Assembly (NCBI GenBank): GCA_937958995.1
Contig: CALGAP010000005.1
Span: 1-64,000, forward strand
Direction: 5' to 3'
Source of the DNA: an uncultured Chitinophagaceae bacterium
GTDB lineage: Bacteria; Bacteroidota; Bacteroidia; Chitinophagales; Chitinophagaceae
DNA: 64,000 nucleotides
Numbering within the stretch: position 1 is the first letter of the stretch; the number at the start of each line of letters is the position of its first letter. Position numbers and translations under genes: made by a program. Under the pieces are notes generated by a model. The model was not told the DNA's origin. It saw nothing but the letters and a program-made list of their open reading frames with translations, and ran no database searches. Below, in pieces: positions 8,464-17,618 of the stretch.

Positions 8464-10278
8464 TTATTCAGAGAGGCTGCATTCGAGTTGAAGCTTGTTG
8501 AGGTTTCTGTACAAACCATCGGGCAGGCTCATCAGTTCCTGGTGAGTGCCTGATTCCTTTATCACTCCTTTATCGAGCACCACAATCTTGTCTGCATTAC
8601 GAATGGTAGAAAGTCTGTGGGCAATGATGAACGAAGTTCTGTTCTTCATCAGGTTGTCGAGCGCGTCCTGCACCAGCGACTCGGATGCGGAATCGAGCGA
8701 ACTGGTGGCTTCGTCGAGCACCAGGATGACGGGGTCTTTCAATATAGCGCGCGCGATGGCTATACGCTGTCGCTGACCGCCGGAGAGTTTTACACCTCTT
8801 TCTCCCACCACGGTATCATATCCCTCGGGAAAACTGGTGATAAAGTCATGCGCGTGTGCCTTGCGCGCGGCCTCTTCAATTTCCTGCTGCGTGGCATCGG
8901 GCTTTCCATAGGCAATGTTTTCGCGAATAGTACCGCCGAAGAGCAACACATCCTGCGGTACCAATGCCATTTGCTTTCGCAATTGTGTGAGCGGTATATC
9001 TGAAGCAGGACGACCATCGAATAGTATGCGTCCCTTTACCGGATCATAAAAGCGTAGCAGTAGTGCGGCGATAGTCGATTTGCCTGCTCCGCTTGGACCC
9101 ACAATAGCGATCTGTTCGCCGGGTTGTGCAGAAATGGATACATTTTCCAGCACCTGCACTTCTTTGCGCGAAGCATAATGAAAACCGACGTTCTCGAATA
9201 TGACCTGTCCGTGCAACCTGTTCTTAGATTCCACCGGTTCATCAATTACTGATACGCCTTCATCCTGCTCGCGCAGCAATTCCCTGACGCGCTGGGTGGC
9301 GCCGAGTGTTTTTTGTAATTGTGAATAGAGATCGGCAAAACCTGCCAGCGTGCCGCCCACGAAAGCAGTGTACACCACGAAGGCGGTGAGATCGGCGAGC
9401 TCGAGGTTTTGCGAGCCATACCATACTACCAGCACTATGGATCCAAATATGCTGAAGAGTAAAAGCGAAACAAATATCCCGCGCGTGCGGCCATTCTTCA
9501 CGGCCAGTTTTACTACGTTCTGCAAGGCACGGGTATATCGGTCAATTTCATACCATTCGTTGGTAAAACTTTTTACATTGCTGATACCCTGCAAAGTCTC
9601 CTGTACAATCGTATTGGAATCGGCCAGCTGATCATGCGCTTTTCTCGATAAGCGGCGAATGCGCTTTCCATAAAATACACCAATAATAGCGATCAGCGGA
9701 ATCACCGACATCATTACGAGTGTAAGCTTCCAGGAGAGATAGATGATAAGACCGATGCCAATGGAAAGTATCAAAACGCCGCGCAGTATTTCAGCAAGAA
9801 AGGTGGTGACAGCATCCTGTATTTGCGAAAGGTCGTTGCTGATACGGCTCGAAAGCTCCCCTACCCTTCTTTGTGCAAAGAAATTCATGGGCATGGTGAT
9901 CATGCGCTTGTACACATCCCGCCGCATATCTGCCAGCGCATATTCGCCAACGTAGGTAAAAAGATATATGCGCATGAAAGAAAACACCATCTGCGCGGTC
10001 AACACCGCCAGCATATACAGAGCAATAGTACCCGGAGAATTAGCAATTCCACCTGCGCGGATGGTTTGTGCATTTTCAATCAGCACTTTCAACAGGTAGG
10101 GAAATGCCATGGTGGTACCACTGGACAAGGCAATAAAGGTGAGCCCGGTGATAAATATCCAGCGGTAGGGCTTTACGTAGCTAAAGATGATAAGCGCCTG
10201 CTTGAGGTTTTCCTTATTGACTTTAGCTTTCAGATTTTCCTGGTCAGACCCAGGCTTATTGTTTTTCTCCTCTGCCAT
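8464..10278 (-). CDS. MsbA-like ABC exporter (fused TMD-NBD half transporter)
   Basis: A 604-residue half-transporter expected to work as a homodimer in the inner membrane. About six membrane helices fill residues 35-320, followed by a nucleotide-binding domain. Walker A GPSGAGKST, the signature LSGGQRQRIAIARA, Walker B VILVLDEATSSLD and the H-loop IAHRLST are all intact. Sequence style and length match the lipid A/multidrug exporters of the MsbA group; the cargo cannot be told apart by eye. The glucokinase gene lies just upstream on the same strand with a 9-bp gap, so the two are probably co-transcribed. Confidence 0.88.
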   Translation of the reverse strand: MAEEKNNKPGSDQENLKAKVNKENLKQALIIFSYVKPYRWIFITGLTFIALSSGTTMAFPYLLKVLIENAQTIRAGGIANSPGTIALYMLAVLTAQMVFSFMRIYLFTYVGEYALADMRRDVYKRMITMPMNFFAQRRVGELSSRISNDLSQIQDAVTTFLAEILRGVLILSIGIGLIIYLSWKLTLVMMSVIPLIAIIGVFYGKRIRRLSRKAHDQLADSNTIVQETLQGISNVKSFTNEWYEIDRYTRALQNVVKLAVKNGRTRGIFVSLLLFSIFGSIVLVVWYGSQNLELADLTAFVVYTAFVGGTLAGFADLYSQLQKTLGATQRVRELLREQDEGVSVIDEPVESKNRLHGQVIFENVGFHYASRKEVQVLENVSISAQPGEQIAIVGPSGAGKSTIAALLLRFYDPVKGRILFDGRPASDIPLTQLRKQMALVPQDVLLFGGTIRENIAYGKPDATQQEIEEAARKAHAHDFITSFPEGYDTVVGERGVKLSGGQRQRIAIARAILKDPVILVLDEATSSLDSASESLVQDALDNLMKNRTSFIIAHRLSTIRNADKIVVLDKGVIKESGTHQELMSLPDGLYRNLNKLQLECSLSE

Positions 10279-10287
10279 ATTCTAAAA

Positions 10288-11337
10288 TTACCAATCTCCA
10301 TATGCGGCATAATAGGCAGCGCCTATCATGGCAGTGTTATCATTTTTAACGATGCGAATGGGCACTGTTTCCAGCAGGTGTTGCATACGGTCGCAATCGA
10401 GATAATGTTCATAAAACTTCCCATCCTGCAACAAGGGCGCAATCTTGGGTGGTATGCCCCCTCCGAGGAAAAGTCCGCCGGTGGCTTTTAGTTTCAACAC
10501 CAGGTTAGCAGACTCATGCGCAAGGTACCGCACAAAATGCTGCATCGTTTCAACACATAACGCGTCTTTCTGTTCAATGGCGGCACTGCTGATCGCGGCC
10601 GGCGCATCTTCCTGGTTGCCGATGGCCTGCGTGAGCCATTCGGGTTCTGTGTACTGTTTATGTTTTTTCAAAAAGCTATAAATATCATATATCGCAGGAC
10701 CAGCCACTACCTTCTCATAGCTCACCACGCCGTATTTTTCCTGCATAGCTTTCAGCAATGCGATATCGGTGTCGGTATGCGCGGCAAACCGGGTGTGACC
10801 ACCTTCAGTAGGAAAGGGAAAATGGTGCTTACCACTCCAATACAGTCCGCCCTCACCCAAACCCGTGCCCGGTGCGATGATCGCCATATTGCCATTGCCT
10901 TTCAAATTGCCGGTATGGATGGTGATAAAATCAGCAGCTTCCAATCCGGCAAGGCCATAGGCAGTGGCTTCAAGGTCGTTGATCAGCGCGACTTTCTCTA
11001 AATTCAGCGCCCTTTTGATTTCTTTTACATCGAGCGACCAGCCGATATTGGTAAGTTCCACCTTTCCGTCCAGCACGGGTCCTGCTACTCCCAGGCAAAT
11101 GCGATCTACCGGGGGAAAGCTGGTATCCGCAATAAATTGCTTCAGTACATCGATGCAGGTTTCGAAATCATCAGAGGCATATCGTTTCGATTCCAGTGGT
11201 TCGAGATGATCGTCGGTGGCACGATAGAAAGCAAGATTACTTTTGGTGCCTCCGATATCGCCGGCCATTACTATGATACCCTTTGATGGCAGCCCGGCGC
11301 GCCTGGGAATTTGTAGGTTTGGTATTGCTACAGACAT
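10288..11337 (-). CDS. glk: glucokinase
   Basis: A 349-residue ATP-dependent glucose kinase of the bacterial Glk family (not ROK), making glucose 6-phosphate for glycolysis. Seen are the phosphate-binding AGDIGGTKSNLAFY, the NDLEATAYGL segment with the catalytic Asp, APGTGLGEGG and EGGHTRF. The start at 11337 (MSVAIPNLQ) fits the family better than the longer frame beginning 16 codons upstream. It precedes the ABC exporter by 9 bp on the same strand. Confidence 0.9.
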   Translation of the reverse strand: MSVAIPNLQIPRRAGLPSKGIIVMAGDIGGTKSNLAFYRATDDHLEPLESKRYASDDFETCIDVLKQFIADTSFPPVDRICLGVAGPVLDGKVELTNIGWSLDVKEIKRALNLEKVALINDLEATAYGLAGLEAADFITIHTGNLKGNGNMAIIAPGTGLGEGGLYWSGKHHFPFPTEGGHTRFAAHTDTDIALLKAMQEKYGVVSYEKVVAGPAIYDIYSFLKKHKQYTEPEWLTQAIGNQEDAPAAISSAAIEQKDALCVETMQHFVRYLAHESANLVLKLKATGGLFLGGGIPPKIAPLLQDGKFYEHYLDCDRMQHLLETVPIRIVKNDNTAMIGAAYYAAYGDW

Positions 11338-11419
11338 GCATTGTAAAATTAAGGGGATTATGCGGATGGGGATCAGCATCGCCAATCTTACTGAGTGTTC
11401 GCAGGTTTCGAAAAAGAAA

Positions 11420-11639
11420 ACTGCTGCTACAAAAGTTTACTAGCCTGCTCCGCGCAAATGGGCATCGTGCGCCGTCGGAGTTGGAAATGGATTCTGTGTT
11501 GTGGTAACAGGCGGTGCAGTTTGCGGAGGATAATGAATCGAAAGAGCTGCGCGATTTAAAAGAGGCTCACTCGGAGGTTTTGGCCGCGAGCCGTTTGGTT
11601 TTCCGGAACTATTATGATTTAAGTAGACCCGGAAAATGA
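11420..11639 (+). pseudogene. possible degenerate coding remnant
   Basis: The 344-bp gap between glk and the SAM-hydrolase gene has no intact gene. One plus-strand frame reads like protein on both sides of a TAA at 11505-11507: before it comes PSELEMDSVLW, after it QAVQFAEDNESKEL, then RDLKEAHSEVLAASRL, ending at a TGA at 11637-11639. The amphipathic, charged composition resembles real coding sequence interrupted by one stop. I recognise no family. Chance remains quite possible. Confidence 0.22.
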
Positions 11640-11681
11640 CCTGGTGATACAGTAGTTGGGTCGGAAACCTTGCAGGCAGGT

Positions 11682-12848
11682 TTAATCGGCCCGCCTGACT
11701 ATCACAGTCCAACCCGGACCGCTTTGCACCTTGAAGGTTTCCGAAAAATTGCCCATGTTAACCGCCAACGAAAAATTCATGAGGCTGTTCATGTATGCGA
11801 GCGGCTTTCCTTCCGGTACATCGCCGAAGGTATTGACGAAGGGAATAATTTGTTTGAAAACAAGGGAATCATTGCAACGTATTTCTACCTCCACTTTTTT
11901 TGAAGGTGTCACCTGCAATAATTTGAAAATCGAGTCACTAATATTCGTCCAGACATTGCCATATTGGATATCTAATATCGAAATGCTGCCAACAATAGAA
12001 TCCCCCTCAGATCGGGGTTTTTGGTAGGGAATTTTCATCACCGAATCCGGAAGGCGATCGCCGACTTCTTCAAAACTGATAATTCTGGCAGCAAGTCGCG
12101 CTCCGGTAAATGCATACACATCGCGGCCATGGAAAGTATAAGACCTTTCGGTCTGTTGTCTTCTATTTAAAGACTCATTGATCTCTCTTATTTCATCAAT
12201 TCCAAGTGATTCAGCAACGAGAGTTAGCGTGCCATTGTCGGGAGTTACGAAGTAGTGGCCGGTTTTGGAACGCATTACTACCGACTTTCGTTCGGTACCC
12301 ACGCCGGGGTCTACTACCGACACGAACACTGTTCCGGCTGGCCAGTACGCCGCAGTCTGCTCAAGCCGGTATGCGGCTTCCCAGATATTGTATGCTGGAA
12401 TTTCGTGGGTGAGGTCGTAGAGTTTCAGGTCGGGATCCACGGAGGCGGCGACGCCTTTCATGGCACTGACGGCTCCGTCTTTAACGCCAAAGTCGGATTG
12501 GAAAACCACAATCCCGCGTTTGGAATTTCCACAGGAAGTGAGCAAAAAGACAAGCAGGGAAATCAAAAGGGTAGAAATCCAACGAGCAGAATTCCGGGGC
12601 GAAGAATTACCGGGGGTAGAGCTCCAATGGGCAGAATTCCGAGGCGTAGAACTACCGGGAGAAGAGCTCCAATGGGCAGAATTCCAGGGCGTAGAACTAC
12701 CGGGGGTAGAGCTCCAATGGGCAGAATTCCGAGGAGCAGTAACAATAGCAGAAATCCAACGAGCAGACTTCCAACGGATGAAGTTCCCGCCGATAGCATT
12801 CTTACCAGGAGATTTCTCACACCAGAAATTTGATTTGTCGTTCGCCAT
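11682..12848 (-). CDS. SAM hydrolase/adenosyltransferase family (DUF62) lipoprotein with repeat-expanded N-terminus
   Basis: Residues about 107-388 match the S-adenosylmethionine hydroxide adenosyltransferase/chlorinase fold: IVVFQSDFGVKDGAVSAMKG, VVDPGVGTER, TPDNGTLTLV, FHGRDVYAF and YGNVWTNI. The family hydrolyses SAM to adenosine and methionine. Just before this domain is a textbook lipoprotein signal, LLISLLVFLLTSC, with Cys near residue 106. Ahead of that the only ATG frame has about 90 residues made largely of a 15-residue repeat (NSAHWSSTPGSSTPR). So either a lipoprotein signal sits far from the start, or translation begins at a non-ATG codon such as the TTG just before it. Domain call is firm, start and location are not. 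Confidence 0.75.
   Translation of the reverse strand: MANDKSNFWCEKSPGKNAIGGNFIRWKSARWISAIVTAPRNSAHWSSTPGSSTPWNSAHWSSSPGSSTPRNSAHWSSTPGNSSPRNSARWISTLLISLLVFLLTSCGNSKRGIVVFQSDFGVKDGAVSAMKGVAASVDPDLKLYDLTHEIPAYNIWEAAYRLEQTAAYWPAGTVFVSVVDPGVGTERKSVVMRSKTGHYFVTPDNGTLTLVAESLGIDEIREINESLNRRQQTERSYTFHGRDVYAFTGARLAARIISFEEVGDRLPDSVMKIPYQKPRSEGDSIVGSISILDIQYGNVWTNISDSIFKLLQVTPSKKVEVEIRCNDSLVFKQIIPFVNTFGDVPEGKPLAYMNSLMNFSLAVNMGNFSETFKVQSGPGWTVIVRRAD
12584..12735. repeat. 45-bp tandem repeat, about 3.3 copies
   Basis: Three full 45-bp units (12584-12628, 12629-12673, 12674-12718) and a partial fourth, differing by a few bases each. Each encodes 15 residues of the minus-strand SAM-hydrolase gene. An 18-bp perfect direct repeat flanks the array (12573-12590 and 12750-12767), both copies encoding SARWIS. 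The length is a multiple of three, so copy-number change would keep frame. Confidence 0.9.
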
Positions 12849-13162
12849 TCTGTAGAATTATAAGTTCTTTTTTTCTTCCCATTCCCCCTCCCGACACCAT
12901 TTTTATGAAGGTCCCTTTTGAGGGCCTCAAAGTTAGTATTCCCATTCTCGCCACCGATGGAACATTTATACCATCTTTGGATTTGTGATGCCTACTCAAT
13001 AGAGCCGGCGACACGGCGTAGCATTCCAACACCTGGTCGCGGTCAAGGTATGCGGCCATCCAATTCTACCTAAAAGACCCTCAAAACGCACTATTTCAAA
13101 TTTTTGTACGTTAAGCAATGGAAATCAAGTTATACCGTAATTTCACCGATTAAAGAACTGTT
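12849..13162. other. 314-bp intergenic region between divergent genes
   Basis: No gene I can support. It must hold the promoters of the SAM-hydrolase gene (leftward) and the flippase operon (rightward). A leftward 80-codon frame (13059-12817) overlaps the SAM-hydrolase start and has an unremarkable, Arg/Ser-rich composition; I do not call it. Confidence 0.5.
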
Positions 13163-14539
13163 TTGAAACTGCTGAAATCATCTTTCTGGCTCAATTCCGT
13201 GTTCTATACCTTGCTGCAACGTTTCTCGCTGTTCTTTTTTGGCGCTGTATCGTACATGTTGCTTGTGCGCGCCTTTGGTGAAGACGAGTCCAGCATGGCA
13301 GTATGGGCACTCTACCTTACCATACTTACTCTTTTCGAAACGGTAAAACAGGGCATGCTGCGCAATCCCACCATCAAATTCCTGGGCATGACGGAGTATG
13401 CCGATAGAAAAAGGGAGGTGCAATCATCCGCGCTGGCTTTGAACACTTTTTTCTCCATCGTCATTATTATACTGATCATTTTCTTTTCACAATTCCTGTC
13501 CAGGCTTCTTAAATCGCCCGATCTGACGCCCCTGCTGTGGTGGAGCATCCTTATCGTCATACTCTTTATTCCTTTCAACCATTACGAGGTATTATTGCAG
13601 GCGCATTACCAGTTTAAAAAGATTTTCATCGCCTACCTGGTGCGACAAGGCATCTTCTTCGGCGGCATTGTGATTTTGTTTTTCTTCTTTCCCCGGCTGT
13701 TTACACCGCTGCACCTGGTATGGCTGCAGACAGTCAGCCTGGTTGCCGGTACCATCGTTTTGTTTTTCGCCACCTCACCCTACCGCCTGCGAGGCTATCA
13801 TCATGATTTTGGAATCATGAGTAAGATGTTTCACTTCGGGAAATATATTTTCGGCACCAACATGTTTGCCAATATCGCGCGTACGGTTGATCATTTCATC
13901 ACTGCTTCTTTGCTGTCGCCGCATACAGGTCAAAAATATGTGGCGTACTACAACATCTCCGGCCGCATCAGCAATATGCTCGATGTGCCGGCGCTGGCCA
14001 CAGCCGATGTGTTGTTTCCCAAAAACGTAGAAACGCTGGAGACAGATGGCGTGGGTAAAGTGAAATATTATTTTGAACGAATCCTCGGCACAGTGCTGGC
14101 TGTGCTGTTGCCCGTCACCTTATTCATAGTGCTATTTCCCAATTTTGTAGTGCTCGTTATCGCAGGCAAACAATATTACTATACCGATGCCGCGCTGATC
14201 CTGCAGATATCCATCATCGGCAACCTGGTGCGGCCGCTGGGTTACCATTTTGGCTCTACATTGGATGCTTTGGGTAAACCGAGGATTAATTTTCTTACCA
14301 CCACATTTTTAATGACGGTGAGCCTGGTGGTGACTTATTTTGGATTGCTCTATTTCGGTGGTCGTGGCGCAGCCTATGCTTCCCTAGTGTTTAATATCGT
14401 CAGCCTGGTGGTGATGAGCGCCGTGATGAAAAAATATATTCAACTCGAGCCGCTCAATGTGCTCCAATACATGATCGCATGTTATAAAGATGTGTTTGCA
14501 CTGCTGAACAAGTTGCGCAAAACCAAAACCGAACATTAA
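13163..14539 (+). CDS. polysaccharide flippase-like membrane protein (Wzx/MATE superfamily)
   Basis: A 458-residue, very hydrophobic protein with about twelve membrane spans, in the arrangement of oligosaccharide flippases that move lipid-linked glycans across the inner membrane. Translation appears to begin at a TTG (13163) giving MKLLKSSFWLNSVFY; no ATG is better placed. A glycosyltransferase gene follows after 17 bp and a HEAT-repeat gene after that, so this is likely a three-gene surface-polysaccharide operon. The exact substrate is unknown. Confidence 0.8.
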   Translation: MKLLKSSFWLNSVFYTLLQRFSLFFFGAVSYMLLVRAFGEDESSMAVWALYLTILTLFETVKQGMLRNPTIKFLGMTEYADRKREVQSSALALNTFFSIVIIILIIFFSQFLSRLLKSPDLTPLLWWSILIVILFIPFNHYEVLLQAHYQFKKIFIAYLVRQGIFFGGIVILFFFFPRLFTPLHLVWLQTVSLVAGTIVLFFATSPYRLRGYHHDFGIMSKMFHFGKYIFGTNMFANIARTVDHFITASLLSPHTGQKYVAYYNISGRISNMLDVPALATADVLFPKNVETLETDGVGKVKYYFERILGTVLAVLLPVTLFIVLFPNFVVLVIAGKQYYYTDAALILQISIIGNLVRPLGYHFGSTLDALGKPRINFLTTTFLMTVSLVVTYFGLLYFGGRGAAYASLVFNIVSLVVMSAVMKKYIQLEPLNVLQYMIACYKDVFALLNKLRKTKTEH

Positions 14540-14556
14540 ATAAATTGCCCCTGAAT

Positions 14557-15585
14557 ATGAAGATTGCCTTTACCATTTGCACCAACAACTATATATCATT
14601 GGGACGCGCCCTGGGAAGATCATTGCAGAGAAGCGGCAACGATTTCCATTTTGTGATCGGGCTTGCAGATAAATGGAATGATGAGTTGAACGATTATTAC
14701 AAAGATTTTGAAGTGATACCGTGTACCCAGGCGGGTGCTCCTGATCTCGAGGAAATGTCGCAGCGATATACCATAGTGGAACTAAGCTGTGCGCTGAAAC
14801 CGGTATTTCACAAACATCTTCTTGAAAAATATCCCGATGCGGAATATGTCACTTACCTCGATTCCGACCTTTTTGCATATGGCCCCATGCACGAATTGGA
14901 TGAAGTGCACAAGCAATATGATATCATCCTGACGCCCCACATACTGCAACCGCAGCCTTTCGACGGCAAACACCCCAATGAAATCGCGTACCTGGCCACC
15001 GGCACTTTTAATGCGGGTTTTCTTTCATTGAAAAGAAGTGACAATACTTTACGAATGCTCGACTGGTGGGCAGAACGGGTGCGTTACTATGGCTTCTACG
15101 ATTTTAAACGGGGATTATTTGTAGACCAGAAATGGCTGAATCTGGTTCCTGTATTCTTTGATTCGACTACGGTGCTTCGGCACTATGGATATAATGTGGC
15201 ATACTGGAACATGCACGAAAGGACGATCTCCAACGAAAACGGCCGGTGGATGATCAACAAGACTTTTCCACTTATCTTCATGCACTACAGCAGTGTGAAC
15301 CTGAAAGAGGGTATCCTGTTTTTCAAACAACAAAACCGCTATACAGACCAGGACCAGCCACTGTACAAGCAATTGTTCATGGAATATCGCGACCTGGTAT
15401 ATCAGGACGGGTATGAATATACTTCCAGGTTTGAGTGCTACTATGCCAAAAGATACCAGGAACATCAGACGCAAAAACTGAAGAAATCGCTTAAAGGACG
15501 CATCAAGCTTTTCCTGAGAAAAAATATTTCAGCCGCCCGGCGCGAATCCCTGAAAAGAAAACTCAAAAGTCTGACAGGAGATTAA
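14557..15585 (+). CDS. glycosyltransferase, nucleotide-diphospho-sugar transferase fold
   Basis: A 342-residue cytoplasmic protein. The opening MKIAFTICTNNYISLGRALG and the central VTYLDSDLFAYG give a GT-A fold with a DxD metal/nucleotide-sugar motif. It resembles GT8-like or nucleotide-diphospho-sugar transferases. The ATG at 14557 is preferred to a TTG four codons upstream. The C-terminus is strongly basic (KKSLKGRIKLFLRK), which may hold it to the membrane. Position between a flippase and a HEAT-repeat gene suggests a role in surface glycan assembly. Confidence 0.75.
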   Translation: MKIAFTICTNNYISLGRALGRSLQRSGNDFHFVIGLADKWNDELNDYYKDFEVIPCTQAGAPDLEEMSQRYTIVELSCALKPVFHKHLLEKYPDAEYVTYLDSDLFAYGPMHELDEVHKQYDIILTPHILQPQPFDGKHPNEIAYLATGTFNAGFLSLKRSDNTLRMLDWWAERVRYYGFYDFKRGLFVDQKWLNLVPVFFDSTTVLRHYGYNVAYWNMHERTISNENGRWMINKTFPLIFMHYSSVNLKEGILFFKQQNRYTDQDQPLYKQLFMEYRDLVYQDGYEYTSRFECYYAKRYQEHQTQKLKKSLKGRIKLFLRKNISAARRESLKRKLKSLTGD

Positions 15586-15588
15586 ACC

Positions 15589-16098
15589 ATGAACCTGCAC
15601 GCAGCCATACTGAAAGAACATACCAAAGCTCAAACCGATCGCATCGTAAAATACGTGGGAAATGATCCGAAGCGATTCGCCGAACTGATGCAGTTATTCC
15701 TGAAAGGTGAACCCCGCGTAGTGCAAAGATCGGCCTGGCCCCTGAGTTATTGCGTGAAAGCTCACCCGGAACTGATCAAACCTTACTTCGGAGATATTGT
15801 GAAGTACCTGGAAAAACCCGGGACGCATGGGGCCGCAAAACGAAATATCACCCGCCTGCTGCAGCATGTAGAAATACCTAAGCGGTATCATGGTCGCATT
15901 ATGGACATTTGCTTTAGGCTGGTGGCCGACCCCAATGCTGAAGTGGCCTGGAAAGCATTTTCCATGACGGTACTGGAAAGACTTTCTCAAATCTATCCCG
16001 AAATCAAACCCGAACTCAGGCTTATTATTGAGGAAAGAATGGACCACGAGTCGGCAGGCTTCCGCGCACGGGCCAGGAAGGTCCTCAAGAAATTATAA
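15589..16098 (+). CDS. HEAT-like helical repeat protein
   Basis: A 169-residue, all-helical protein with paired amphipathic helices (for example RVVQRSAWPLSYCVKAHPEL and AEVAWKAFSMTVLERLSQIY) of HEAT/armadillo type. No catalytic motif. A purine-rich GACAGGAG lies 5-12 bp before the ATG, a rare clear ribosome site here. It starts 3 bp after the glycosyltransferase stop, so it is in the same operon; what it binds is not evident. Its stop and that of the convergent NADH dehydrogenase are one base apart. Confidence 0.65.
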   Translation: MNLHAAILKEHTKAQTDRIVKYVGNDPKRFAELMQLFLKGEPRVVQRSAWPLSYCVKAHPELIKPYFGDIVKYLEKPGTHGAAKRNITRLLQHVEIPKRYHGRIMDICFRLVADPNAEVAWKAFSMTVLERLSQIYPEIKPELRLIIEERMDHESAGFRARARKVLKKL

Positions 16099-16099
16099 T

Positions 16100-17419
16100 T
16101 TACTTGTGACCCGCTTCCGCCAATTGACGATCTGTTGGTACCGCTGCCGGTGATTTCTTGGGCCTGTAAAATTCCCTGAACAAAAGTCGCAGGCTCTGAT
16201 CGTAGGTAATGTAATTGTATATCCAGTTCAGAAACACATTCAGCCTGTTCTTTACACCCAGCAAGAGATACAGGTGCAATCCCATCCAGATCATCCAGGC
16301 AAAGAAGCCGCCGAAATGAAGTCTGGGTTTGGATAGATCTACCACAGCTTTATTACGTCCAACCGTAGCCATGGTTCCCTTGTCCACGTATTCAAATTCT
16401 TCCAAAGGTTGTTTCGATCCTTTCTGAATTTTGATCAGGTTCTTCGCCAACACCGCGCCTTGCTGGTTGGCGGTGGCTGCCAGTTGGGGATGGCCATTCG
16501 GATATTTTGGCGTTTCCATCCATGCCAGGTCGCCTACCGCATAAATATTCGAATAACCTAACGCGCGGTTATGACGATCGACTTTGATGCGGTTACCACG
16601 AACCACCAGTTCTTTGTCTATACCAACAGGCACATTGCCTTTCACTCCTGCCGCCCATATCACCATCGCCGATGGTATGGCCTGGCCGTCTTGCAGCGTA
16701 ACCGTCTTGCCATCATAATCTTTCACCACAGCACCGGTAAGCAGCTTCACGCCAAATTTTTCGAGATATTTCCGCGAATGTTCCGACGATTTTTCACTCA
16801 TAGCCGCCAGCGTTCTGTTCTGGCTTTCCACGAGATAAATATTCATCTGGTTGAAATCGAGTTCGGGATAATCTTTCGGCAACACATATCGCTTCAGTTC
16901 TGCTATGGCTCCACTCATTTCCACGCCGGTAGGTCCGCCGCCAACGATCACGATATTGAGCAGGCGCTGCCGCTCTTCTTCTGTTTTCGCGAGCAAAGCG
17001 TCTTCAAAGTTTTGAATCAGGCGGTGTCTTATTTGCAGTGCTTCCACGGTTGATTTCATGGGAAAAGCATTTTCCTGCAGTTGTGTATTCCCAAAGAAAT
17101 TCGTGTCGGCCCCCATGGCCAGCACCAGCACATCGTATTCCATTTCGCCAATACTGGTGCGAATGATATTGCTGGAAGGAATGACTTCCAGCAATTCGCC
17201 CAACCGTACGTGTACATTGCGTGTATTGTGAAATACTTTTCTTAAGGGAAATGAAATATTACTGGCATCCAGACCGGCAGTTGCTACCTGGTAAAACAGT
17301 GGCTGAAACTGGTGATAGTTGAACCTGTCGAGTAGGGTGATATCAAATCCCCGCTTGTTGTTCAGTTTCCGCGCCAGCGTTAACCCCGCGAATCCACCTC
17401 CTACTATTATAACTTTCAT
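16100..17419 (-). CDS. ndh: type II NADH dehydrogenase (NAD(P)/FAD oxidoreductase)
   Basis: A 439-residue flavoprotein that passes electrons from NADH to quinone at the inner face of the membrane without pumping protons. The N-terminal FAD site IIVGGGFAGLTLARKL and the NADH site VIVGGGPTGVEMSGAIAEL are intact, as is the AVGDLAWM FAD contact. The C-terminal hydrophobic segment GFFAWMIWMGLHLYLLLGV is typical of the membrane-attaching tail. I start at 17419 (MKVIIVGGG); the frame extends 23 codons further but that part is not family-like. Confidence 0.88.
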   Translation of the reverse strand: MKVIIVGGGFAGLTLARKLNNKRGFDITLLDRFNYHQFQPLFYQVATAGLDASNISFPLRKVFHNTRNVHVRLGELLEVIPSSNIIRTSIGEMEYDVLVLAMGADTNFFGNTQLQENAFPMKSTVEALQIRHRLIQNFEDALLAKTEEERQRLLNIVIVGGGPTGVEMSGAIAELKRYVLPKDYPELDFNQMNIYLVESQNRTLAAMSEKSSEHSRKYLEKFGVKLLTGAVVKDYDGKTVTLQDGQAIPSAMVIWAAGVKGNVPVGIDKELVVRGNRIKVDRHNRALGYSNIYAVGDLAWMETPKYPNGHPQLAATANQQGAVLAKNLIKIQKGSKQPLEEFEYVDKGTMATVGRNKAVVDLSKPRLHFGGFFAWMIWMGLHLYLLLGVKNRLNVFLNWIYNYITYDQSLRLLFREFYRPKKSPAAVPTDRQLAEAGHK

Positions 17420-17618
17420 GATCTGTGTTTTAATTGTTCCGGGACAAGCCAAAATTACACAATTTTCAGTAATTTTTGAAACTTTCAAATAAAAGTGTCC
17501 GGGTTTTGGCCATCCGCTACTCTATAACACTATTAATGACAAATTGTGTGAAAAATGCGTGACTTTTCCTGCCCCTGCGGGGAAATGGGTTACAAATCAG
17601 ATGCCATGGCATTGATTC

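Noticed and set aside
9823..10491. Plus-strand 222-codon frame opposite the ABC exporter and glk
   Set aside because: Antisense shadow across two well-supported genes, without recognisable domains.
12255..12833. Long plus-strand frame across the 45-bp repeat array
   Set aside because: It is open because the repeat length is a multiple of three; its repetitive protein has no domain and the other strand carries a recognisable family.
12817..13059. Leftward 80-codon frame overlapping the SAM-hydrolase start
   Set aside because: Unremarkable composition, no motif, in a promoter region; likely chance, although a genome-wide repeat cannot be excluded.
17555..17590. Short GC hairpin after serA as a strong terminator
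   Set aside because: The stem is only four to five base pairs and the T run is weak.
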